From NCBI GenBank assembly GCA_964017235.1, contig OZ024935.1, forward strand, positions 87,201,052 through 87,265,051: 64,000 nt of DNA, written 5' to 3'. The notes beneath the pieces were generated by a model, which did not search any database, had not been told where the DNA came from, and saw nothing but the letters and a program-made list of their open reading frames with translations. This DNA comes from Sabellastarte sp. h YS-2021. Its lineage: Eukaryota > Annelida > Polychaeta > Sabellida > Sabellidae. Positions 42,301-54,300 of this stretch are shown here, one piece after another (positions within the stretch are counted from its first letter, which is position 1; each line of letters begins with the position of its first letter). The translations under genes and the position numbers were made by a program.

Positions 42301-45300
42301 AACTAAATTGATATTGAATCAATACTAAAGGGCAATTTTTATGGAGATTTATCGACTACAAAAGGAAAATGACAATCATATGTGGTGACTTGCAAAAGTG
42401 TTGTGTGAAAAGTTTGGAATATGAAATGCTTTTGTTTTTGCTTCAACTTTGTTGTACATGGAAAGTATGATTCAGTACTTTCAAAGCATGATGCTGTCTA
42501 TCATAGTTACTGGTGAATGACAGGCATCACTTGTCAATAAATCCAGCACAAGATGTTTAGGTGGTCATAAGTTTGAAACTGTACAGTAGTTAATTTTTTT
42601 CCACAGTAAATAGTTTACTCCCAGGTTGATTTAGGATAATTAATGAAAAAATAAACACTCCCTGGCTTGCTCAGTGCTCACCTAACATAAATATATGGGA
42701 AGATTTTGTTACTATTCACCTACCATGGTATGTCATTAGTTTTTTCAAGTAGTAGATGGTAAATGTTAACACATCTCTCATCAACATCATCATCAACATC
42801 ATCATCATCATCAAAATATTTGCCAACTAGTGAGAGTGGTTGACACTGGTTTTTATCGTTGAAGTTGACATCCACACCTTGTACATTCAATAATGTCCTG
42901 GTGATATTTTCCCATGACATGGAAACACTCTTACATAGCATCTCAGAGAGGTAAACACTGAAATTAAATTACATGAGGAATATTCTAAACAATACTTGGA
43001 AACTAACCATGAAGGCATGTATAAGCAAGACTATATTTTTATATAACTTTAAACTCAACTCGAAAATACTCAGAGACTGCAGATCTCCACAAAGTAGCTG
43101 GTTTCTACAACATTTTTTGACATGTAGATTATAGTATGTGGAATTTTACACAGATCAAACTTAGGTGTATTAAAGACACAATTGTGGGAGTGTCCTGCCT
43201 TGAGCAAAGCAATCAGGTGATTTGTTATGTAGGTATTTACGCAGATACTGAAAATAACTGTATCTGACTATGCTAAATGATCATTAAAATGTCAGGATCC
43301 AGACAGTGATCCAGATGATCAGTAAAATCAAAGCATTTGTTCTTTTCACCTTTATCAACAATTCCTGAACATTTCATTAAAATCCATCCATAATTTCCTA
43401 GTTATTTTGCAAACAGATAAATGCATGCTGCCATAAACATAACCTTCTTGTTGGAGAACACTCACCGAGTTAATTAGAGGATAGGTTGATTTGGGGTTGA
43501 TTTGGGGCGCACAATGTGTAGGCAGCTAGTTAGGGAGATAGAAAAGTTCAATGCACACTATAAATTCCACTTTGCAAGCAAATATCAATTGTCTCAATTA
43601 CAGTTGTTGGTGGATTCGAACTCACACCCTGTGAAGTAATACGAAAATCCCTAAGATAAGAAAAAACAACATCCACTCATTGAGAGGAAGATTGTATATT
43701 TGTTGTTTATTATTTACTTTGTTGGACACAAATCATTCTTTGTAAATAGCATATTTCTTAAAAATCATAAAACCATGACTCCATGCTATTATAAATATAT
43801 AACCTATTTCTTACTTTATAAAAAAGCACTTCTTACTTCAAACAAGCCTTTACTTCAGCATTTATAGTGAAGGTGGTCATTGATTAATAATAAATCAAAC
43901 CTAATCTTGTATTCAAATAATTTGTTCGTTTTTTTTATTTTGGCACATGCAAAATTGAATTCGTGATTTAAATTTAGTGAAATATAAAAAATCATATTGT
44001 CCATGCTTTATCAAAAATTCGTGGTAATATGAAGTGCTAAATATGCATTAATATTATATGTTCACTGCCGTTTTGACCCCCAAGCTGTTTAAAATGTCAG
44101 GGTCTGTTGTTTACATTAACTAGGTTTAAATATGGATTCCTAATGGCTGTGCCATTTAAAATGTTGGACTCCAGCCCCCAGCCAATTTCAATTTTTTTCT
44201 AGCTATAACTGTTTGTTAGCTATTGGATTATTGTTTGTGTTCTGTGGAATATACATGTATGTTTAATGTTTCACAAAAATTATTTAATTTCCTTCCATTA
44301 TTAGTCATGTTGGAGCCTAACATAGGAGTCAGCCCATCTTAAGATGGGCTATAGCCCAACTTAGGATCCTAAGTTGGGTAGCCTATCTTAAGATGGGCTA
44401 AGCCTATCTTAAGATGGGCTAGAACATATTAGCCCAACTTAGGATAAGTAGACCAGGAATGATTGTAAAGCTAAAATTTAATATTAACCATCTAGCTTAA
44501 TATTAATTCGCTATGTCGCACTCCATTGGTGGTTTTAATCATGAAACTGAATATAACTGTGCTAGTTTATTTAAATACTGAAAGTTCAATTATGCAGTAT
44601 ATGTTTGTGAAATATTATTTAAGATCTGTTGTGCTTATCTGAAGATTTGGTGACAGATATTAGCCCAACTTAGTTTTATTTTAGAAATTGAAATTATATT
44701 TTTTACTTATTTTTCTTCTTAATTTTACTTCTTTTCTTTACCCCATTATGCATTGATAGGATTAGTCCTAATTCTCTGTCTCAGTTAATCTGTCAATGGA
44801 AGGGTCATTCGGTCATAAAGTGTCTATTGTTCAACTATTGCTTTCAAGTTTAAATAATTGCATGATACCTTAATGAAAATAATACTGAAAATCAAGTTTA
44901 CAGATGATTGGTGCTTGGAACATTGATTTTCATGTTATAAATGTATGTTTCAACTTAACAAAGAAAACTGTGCTTTCGTTGTTATCCCATGACACCATGG
45001 CATTGTGATATAAATTAATGTATTTGAAGTTATATTTTTATGAAAATATTTTAAAACTTTTAATTCACAGTACCTGTAAACAACTTCATGACATGAAAAC
45101 TACACTATAAATGTTTCTGATAGTCCTTTGCTTTCAAAATCTCTTTGGCTTCAAAATGTGAATTAAAATTTAAGAAAAAAAACTGAACACTGCTGGTGTG
45201 ATTGTAACATGATCTGTGCACCTATAATTGTTAAAAATATGGAAAAATTGCTGTAATTTAGAGATTATTAAAAAGTTTCAACCTCCATTGTACTACCATT

Positions 45301-48300
45301 TGCAATAGAAGAAACTGCGAAATGTGTGTCCATGAAATATCCAATTTTCAAATGTAAGATAGGGTGTTCCAATTAAAATTGCTGGAGTGTACTCAGATTA
45401 CTATTTTTTCTGTATCATGAGGAGGTAAAAGCTAATGGCTAATCAGTTTTGTGTAGGATACGTACAACAGAAAAAGAAATAAATTTAGTTTAGTAATGGG
45501 GATGATTCGGCTAAATTTGAATGATAAAGTTGAAAGAATTAAATATACAATTGCAACTTGGTCAAATATGCATTTAACAATGTTTAGAAAAGTAACAGTA
45601 CTTAAAACATTGACAGAGTTGATTCTATGAATTACAAAAAGTGGGGGCGATCCCCCACCACTGCCTAAAATGTGGGGGAGGGGCTAAAACTTCTGGGGGA
45701 CGATTTCATGATCAAGTTTAAACTAATTTAATGAAAAATACTTTTACAGTTTATTTAGACATTTTTAACAATGGACTTCTATTAATTAGTGATCAAGACC
45801 AGTTGGCTACCCAAAAACTAGTGGTTATCTACAATTGAACACCCACCTTTTAGCTAATATCTTCAAATTAATCAGATAAATTATATTTTAAATTCTATTA
45901 ACAGGCTTTGATTATAATGTAACTGTACCAGAATACTAATTACTAGATATGGTATAATTAGCAGTTGTACATCTGATAATATTTGTTTAAAGCTATGTAT
46001 TTTGACAAATTACATCAATAATCGGTAATTTTATGCCAGTAAACAGTTATTTAGTTTACACACAGAAGCATTTGTCCTTGACCTCTATTGTACTGAAGAA
46101 ATATAAGGTAGGCGTTCATTGGTAGGCCGATGTTCACTGGTAGAATGCCACTCTATAAAGCTATGTACAAAGGTAAATTCCAGTTGATTGTCTTGCCCAA
46201 TAAAATAACTTCAAGCCTTAGGTGATAAATTTAAAAAAAACTATTTTAAATGGCTATTTTACATCAAAGTGACTCCTGTCACGGCATCATGGTTTTAAGT
46301 TTTCGTCTAAAGTCACTGCATCACAAATTCAGTCATTATACCATCAATTCGTACAAATATGTTTGAACACCCAACAGAATACCGTGACCTCATGAATATT
46401 AATGAGTAGTCCACAAATTCTTCAAGTAAAATATTTTAAAAAATCCCATGGAATCATCAAATATTTTCTATGCATATTCTGTCTAGTATTTGACCTTAAA
46501 ACAGAAAATATTGTAAAGAAACCACTATGAAAATATGTAACCTCATTAATATTAATGAGTTGTCCTTGAATTATGATCTTCAAGTAAAATATTTTCTACA
46601 TATACACTGCTGGGAAACCCACAGATACTTACATAGGGTCAGGACCGGCTTGACTGGGCTGTTGTGGGGACAATCCAGTCTATTGTCAGTTTCGTTTTTC
46701 TTGCCGCCATTTTTCATATAACCATCACTTTAAGCTTAATTTTATGTTTTTAGGTATAATATTTCTAAATACTGTCTGTAGCACATAATGTATTTGTGTT
46801 CTTTAACATATGTAAATGATCACAAAACCATATCGTCAACATGTATAATTCGAAGCATGTTTCAATGGAAAAATCAAAACCTTGACAAACTCTCGATCCA
46901 TGCAGTGTTTCAATTTTCTGGATCTCTCGTCTTTTCCCTTCATATATTTCCCACATCGCCTTGTGTACTACATGTTCTCATATAATTTGGTCATTGCAGA
47001 CTCCAAGAAAATCCACATTTGCAGGCGAATTAATGCGCGATCCCGCGGAAAACACGCCCTAGAAGCAACTCTGATGTCAATGGTTCTTAGTCAAATCTTA
47101 AATGTATATAATGTATACTGTGTATATACTAAAATACTTCATAAAACAAGTCAATAAATTATTTCTTTGAATTTGTATGGGGAAAGGAAAGACAGTAAAA
47201 GTGAAAACAGAAGTTATGATGATTTCCAAAACCCTAGATGGAACTAAAACGATTGATTTTCAAAACATGATTTGTTCTATGAAAGCGTTATGGATAAAAA
47301 AACCACTGAGCTCAACCTCAAAATCAACTAACCTTGCTCTGCACTGTGCTGGTATTAAAGACAAAAAAATTCTGTTGCATAAGCTTCCTGCTGCAATGTT
47401 TCCTTCAAGTTTGTCAAAATTTGATTGTCAGATCATAGAATCAAGGTATAAGTTTTAAAAGATTTTCAAAACATGATTTGTTCTATGAAAGCGTTATGGA
47501 TAAAAAAACCACTGAGCTCAACCTCAAAATCAACTAAACTTGCTCTGCACTGTGCTGGTATTAAAGACAAAAAATTCTGTTGCATAAGCTTCCTGCTGCA
47601 ATGTTTCCTTCAAATTTGTCAAAATTTGATTGTCAGATCATAGAATCATGGTATAAGTTTTATGCTGTTTTCTCAAATGGTATACAGGAAATTTTTAATG
47701 AAAAACTAGTTTATAACAAGTATATTCTAACTGGTGGAAAAACCATTATCCCCAATCACGTCTTTATAAAAAAGACAACCATTTCACAAGTTGGGCAGCT
47801 AGTTAAACAGGGCAATTTTAAAAGTATACAAGAAATTAAAATCTGCGCCTGAAATTAAATGTTGAAAAACTGAGCTATGAACATATCTATAATAGTTTAA
47901 TATGTAATATGTCAACTCCACCAGCACAAAACAAATGGGTAGAATATCATCCTTTCATGGATAATTTTAACTGGTAAAAAATTTACCTACTTCCAGCTAA
48001 AGTGACAAATGATTTTAAACTCCAAAGCCTATAGTTTAGCATCATACACAGATATACAGTCTGTAACTAGAAAAAAGTTTTTGCTGACAAAAACGAAGCG
48101 GCCCTGATGAAAAAGAAGTCATCCGTAAAAGATGTCAACATATGCATCATAAGCAACAGAAACTGTGAACTTTATTGCATTGTGTATGTTACTTGCCCCT
48201 ATTTTCATCATTAATAAGTGTGCACAATTAAACTGAGGTCAGCTGAACACTACAATAGCTGGAGATTAAAAACACCATAATTTCACTGCAAGATGGCCAT

Positions 48301-51300
48301 AACTTCATTCATATTGGGACTTTAAGGTGACCATAAAATAAGTACATAAATTTTAGCTCAGGTCAGTTGAACAATAAGATAGCTGGAGGCTGAAACTTCC
48401 TTTTTTTCACTGTAAGGTGACCATAACTTCATTCATATTGCGACTTTAAGATGACCATGATATGAGAAGGTCCCTTCCATATCAATGTATGTTAGATATG
48501 GAAAAAGAAAGGGACCAGACAGCTTTATTCAAATTTTATTACTTTGGGGGGGGGGGGGGCAAAATTATATTAACAGTTTAAGGTCACAATAAAGTCAGGA
48601 TTGCCATCCTTTATATGTGTGCAAAGTTTAACTGATGTCAGTCAAACAATAAGATACTTGGAGGCTGAAAACCCTCTTATTTCACTTGAAGGTGGCTACA
48701 ACTCCATTCATACTGAGAGTTTAAGGTGACCATAGGTATTATTTTATCTAGTTTAATATCAGTGATAATTTAGATATAAAAAATGGAAAAAGAAAGGAGC
48801 CAGAGGATTTTATTCCAATTTGATGACTTTAAGCAGGCCATAGGTCCAGTAACATTTTGAGTTTAAGGTCACCATAAAGTCAGGATATTCCTTTGGCAAA
48901 TCTAAATATATGTGCCAAGTTTGGTTGAAAAAAGTGAAAAACTAAGTGAACTGGAGGGCTAAATCCAAAATCCTGACCGTTTTTGAGATATAAGTACTCA
49001 TTTTTAAAAAATTTACGAAAATAAAACGCCTCCCATTCAGGCATTTATGGTCCAATTGATGAGAAAATCCTTTCCGACCTTGGAAATTTGGTCTATAATG
49101 TACCTGATAAATTTTATAGCACAGGTGTGTGTGTTTTTTTCTGAAACACGATGACGGGGTGTTTAAAGAAAGATAAGTTTAAAGTTTTAAGTTTAAAGAA
49201 AGATAAGAAGGAAAACAAGCAATCAGTGCCCGTGAACGGGCTCTGTGTCAGCTGACTGTGTGTTTTGAGTTTCAGAGTAGAAGTGACAGAAGAAAAGGAC
49301 ACAAAAGTTGTGCCCTGGAAATGGTGTTCAGAAGGAAAGTAAGAAGGTAACTGTTAAGGTGTAGCAAGTAAGTTAAATACCCTGTGGGTCAAAAATGCAC
49401 TCGAAATCGCTCTATCTTGTACAGTTTTCGAGATATTAATACTTTTTCAATTTGCGCTAAAATCCAAGATGGCCGCCAAAAGTGGCGAAAATCTAAATTT
49501 TTCCCCTTTCCATACGATACTCTTGTACTACCCTGTGGGTCAAAAATTCACTCAAAATCGCTCTATCTCGTACGGTTTTTGAGATATTCACACTTTTTCA
49601 TTTTCCACTAAAATCCAAGATGACCGCCAAAAGTGGCGAAAACTGAAATTTTTCCCCTTTGTATAGGATACTCTTGTACTACCCTAGGGGTCAAAAATTC
49701 ACTTGAAATAGCTCTATCTCATATGGTTCGAGATATTCACACTTTTTCATTTTCCGTTAAAAACTCCAAGATGGAGGCAAAAAAGTGGCAAAAATTGAAA
49801 TTTTTCCACTTTGCATAGGATACTCTTGTACTACCCTGCGGGTCAAAAATTTGCTCGAAATCGCTGTATCTGTTACGGTTTTCGAGATATTCACACTTTT
49901 TCATTTTCCGCTAAAATCCAAGATGGCCACCAAAAGTGGTGAAAATTGAAATTTTTCCCCTTTCCATAGGATACTCTTGTACTACCCTGTGGGTCAAAAA
50001 TTTGCTCGAAATCATCTCTTACGGTTTGCGAGATATTCACACTTTTTCATTTTCCGCTAAAATCCAAGATGGCCGCCAAAAGTGGCGAAAATTTAAATTT
50101 TTCCCCTTTCTATAGGATACTCTTGTACTACCCTGTGGGTCAAAAATTTGCTCGAAATCGCTCTATCTCTTACGGTTTTCGAGATATTCACACTTTTTCA
50201 TTTTCCGCTAAAATCCAAGATGGCCGCCAAAAGTGGCGAAAATGGAAATTTTTCCCCTTTGCGTAGGATACGGTAGTACTACCCTGTGGGTCAAAAATTC
50301 GCTCGAAATTGCTCTATCTTGTACGGTTTTCGAGATATTTGTGATTTTTCACATTCTCACTAAAAGTAGCAATAAAGTAGCCATTACTCACTTGTATATT
50401 GAGCAACATTTGTGAAACTTAAATATGTTACAGTTCACAAAAAAGTACATGAACAACATATTTGAGAGAAATTGTGTAGCTGCAATACTTTTGAAGATAT
50501 AAGCCATTTACTCATTATGGTTATCATTAAAAACTGACAAAGTAGCTATTACTCACTTAGCTATTGAGATAGACACCCAAGTTACTCACCATGTTGTAGC
50601 TATGGAAAAAGTAGCTGAATAACATATTTTAACAAAACGCTTTAAATGCAATACTTTTCACGTTATAAATGATTTAGTGTTGAGTAAGAACCTCAAAGTA
50701 GCTATTACTCAGCTATGCAATGAGCCACAGGTCTGGAATTTTGCTATATTATAGCTCACCCTAAAACAGGTGAATAAAATCAGAACTAAATACTCTAAAT
50801 GCAACAGTTTTCAAGTTTTAAGTGATTTACTCAACAGTGATAACCTAAAAGTAGCTATTACTCAGCTATGCTATGAGCTACAGGTCTGAAATTTTACTAT
50901 GTTATAGCTGACCCAAAAGTAGCTGAATAACATATTTACACAAACTTCTCTAAATGCAATAGTTTTAAGTTACAAGTGATTTTACTCATGATGGAAGTTA
51001 CTGAAAAGTCCAAAAGTAGCTATTACTCACTTAGCTATTGAGATAGACACCCAAGTTACTCACAATGTTGTAGCTATGGTAAAAGTAGCTGAATAATATA
51101 TTTTAAAGAGCCTGTAGCACCAAATTTAACATACCACTTTTTTTATTTGTATATAAAGTACATCCCCACACAAAAACATTTACACTTCTCCTAGTTGCAC
51201 CACACCAATGTTTATGCCACTATTTTCACTTTTATCACTCAAATTTCCCTCCCTCTTGGAAGAAAAAAACACAAGGCCAGAAGTCCAAAGTTTGTGTGTA

Positions 51301-54300
51301 CAACGTCACACGATGGCAGAGATTTCCACTTGTACAAAAACACACTGTAAAGATTACAGTATTCTTGCACTTATTTCCTTGTGTTTAAAATCTAATTATG
51401 TCTTCTGGTGTTGAAAATTGTATACAATAATCATACACAGACTCAGAAGTTGGTACTAGTGACAATAAATCAAATTTTTGAGATGATAACAGTAGCAATC
51501 ATAAAGGAAGCATAGTGCTTTTATAAATCTGAACCCTTTCTGTCTGATGATGACAGTATAACTGAAAATGAAGATATGAATATAAATAATATCAGTGGTT
51601 CTTATGTCAGTAATATTTAGACTACAAAATACTGAATGTAAGTTAAACTTGTTTCAAAAGTTAACAAGATTATTTTGATTCTATCCATACCAAATCATAA
51701 GGGCTAATGATTTAAAACCTGGGTTTGTATATGGCAGATTTTAAAATTTTAATGTTTTACTCATTCTAACTTCTTTCCTGAATGTTTAGCATAATAATAA
51801 TTACTTCGATTGCACCATTGCTATTTATAATGAAAAAAAAATTAAATAAACATAGTGTAGTCTTATGAATAATCCCTTGAATTACATGTGTCATTTTTTA
51901 TGAAACATCTCTGCAAAGCTTGGTTTTGCTGGTATTTCATGTAAAGTTTTAAAAACTCTGCTCATAAAACTTGTGTATATTATACTAGAAACATGAGAAT
52001 TCCTGACATCAAAATTCAAACCATGGCTAGGTATGTTTTAGCTGAACTACCACAGTTGGCTTGATAAAAAGAAAAGTAATATTACGTCAACAAAAAGAGG
52101 GGATAATTATAATTCTTTAAGGTAATCTAAAATCTGGACCTCCAATTTGATTTTGCTGAGGAATATTCTGTTATAATTTAAATTCTGAATGAATCTTATT
52201 CATAATTCATGAGGAGAAATTTTTGAATACTGTAAAGTTAGGTTTCTTCAACAGAATTATGAATTCTATCTAAATTTTGCTGACTGAACTTGATATTCTT
52301 CTAAACCACTGCAATACCAGGATTGGAAATTCTGTAAAAAGAATTTCAAATTCTGCCATAAGAATTTATCTGTCATGACATTTTCATGTGATATTTAAAT
52401 GTGTGCATTATCAAATTCATAGAAGTTGATATTCTTGAAATTACAACATTTATTAAGAATTGTTCATAAAACCTAAACACATAATCTAGTATTGAAACAT
52501 GTTATTATTGACTATATTTGAGTAGGATGTCAAATGAAAACGTACTTGAATCTAAGTATTTTTAATAAATTAATATCAAATTACTCCTGGAATATTTCAT
52601 GTCCATTGTCACTATTTTTAATAACAAAAAACAAATAATAAATAAAACTTTTATTGTGCATGTGTATTTGTTTTGTTTTTTCCTGTAGATGGTTTCCAAT
52701 TTATAAAAGGTGCAAGAAATATTCTCTTTGAGTAATTATTTGTCATTTACTCAAGTAGAATAACTTTTTATGTAAATTAAAACAATCTGATTGCACCAAA
52801 CAAAAATTTACTGTACAGTTTATAGTGCAATATTACTAGGATATACAGTGGCCCTGAGAAAGCAATCCATTTTCATACGTCACAGCATTCTGCTAACATG
52901 GCTGTTTATGTTTGAAAGCTGTGGGGAGGGAGCTGCATAAAAAGTGAAATATATCCCTTATAACTTGGCAGTTTTTAAAATGTTGTATGTAGGTGCTCTG
53001 TCTATGTGGTTTTTTAACTGGTTGTGTTTAGTTGTGTTGAGGGTGCTACAGGCTCTTTAACAAAATGCTCTAAATGCAATACTTTTCAAGTTATAATTGA
53101 TTTAGTGCATGATTTCATTAATTTTAAAGTATTAAAAATTATTTTAAAAATTCATAAAAACATAATTAAGAAAGATCCATGTCTGACACTCACACAAGGG
53201 AATCTACATTTGACCTAGTACATATGTGCAAAATATCAGAGAAATCCCTGCAATAGTCACTGAGAAAATTGTGATAAAGTGTTAACATTTTCATACTTGG
53301 GGTGGGGGGTACCTCACTTATAATAGCTCTAGCAAACAGACGAACAAACAGATCTGCATGCCTTGAATAAATTTTCATGCTAGGTAGATAAGCTATCTTT
53401 TAAAAAAAACAGCATGTCTCTGGGCCTTGTAGTTTCGGAGGAGAAGTCGATAACGCGTACGCGTATGTACACGCTGCAGAGTGATGCCATAATGCCAGCT
53501 GACTGACAAGTCAGCTGACATAAAATTTGAAAGCCTAAGAAGTTATTCAAGGGAGACCATAATCCTGCGGCAGAGGTGGTGGAGGCAGTGATCAGTCGAA
53601 CTTCGGTGAAAACAAATAAGCATCCCTGACGGGCCGCTTAACTATCATCTAAAACTGTGAAATATAATAAAATCCCCAATCTGACAAAGCTGTAGTTTAA
53701 TTGATTCAATTGAACATTTCTTCTTTTCTTGTGACTGTGTTCAAAATTTGTGGAATGTTGTTAAAATTTTATCTAAAAAGGCACTTAATTTACACTTTGA
53801 TTGTACTGTTTTATAAGTTCTCCTAGGTATTCCATGCCAGAGAAATAGTGCCTTATATTTGTTGAACCTGGTAATGTTATTTACGAAACAACTTATTTAC
53901 CTGTTTAAAAAGAATGAAAATCTCCTGTCAGAGTACACATTGTGTAAAGTTTTATATGGCAGCAAAGAGACAGAGTTATATTTATGTAAATTAAAAGGAA
54001 AAAATCATGAATTTATAAGGTTAATAGAAAATATTTTGGAAGTTTTAAAAAATAAATATTTGTGATAAGAGGTACAAGCAACTTGTTTTGTGTGGTTTGC
54101 TCATTTGTCTGTTATGGTTTTATAATGTGATCATTTTGTAGAAGATGGGATTGTATATGACTTCTACACTATGACTCAAAAGTAAAAATAAAAATTTAAC
54201 TTGTGAACCATTGTAAATTGATGAAATAATAGAATAAATTTATGTTATTGTACAAATTGTAGCTGTTGATAAGTTTACTATTCTGTTAACCTAAATTTTG

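Larger units (their letters stand above)
42958..47139. other. Intron segment, no coding content
   Basis: AT-rich. Apart from repeat R1 (43290) and the palindromes (44330), 46385-46600 has a degenerate direct repeat (CTCATGAATATTAATGAG and CTCATTAATATTAATGAG, each followed by CTTCAAGTAAAATATTTT). There is also a small palindrome, GTGGGGGCGATCCCCCAC, near 45642. Nothing else supported. Confidence 0.5.
48070..53639. mobile_element. Satellite-core element C (5,570 bp including a nested insertion), flanked by AACTA
   Basis: It splits the LINE frame exactly at AACTA (48065-48069 and 53640-53644). Left end: GAAAAAAGTTTTTGCTGACA, then AAGCGGCCCTGA, aligning with the left end of element B. Right end: AAGCATCCC...GGGCCGCTT, a decayed form of the B terminal hairpin. 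Core: a GGTCAG-containing repeat (48220-48960), a 151-bp YY1-motif array (49380-50345), then TAGCTATTACTCAC monomers (50370-51106 and 53061-53120). A TTAA-flanked insertion lies inside (51107-53056). It is older than B, judging by divergence. Confidence 0.82.

Noticed and set aside
49384-50415. Plus-strand open frames across the 151-bp satellite
   Set aside because: Same reason: periodic open frames in the YY1-motif satellite with no splice or start context.
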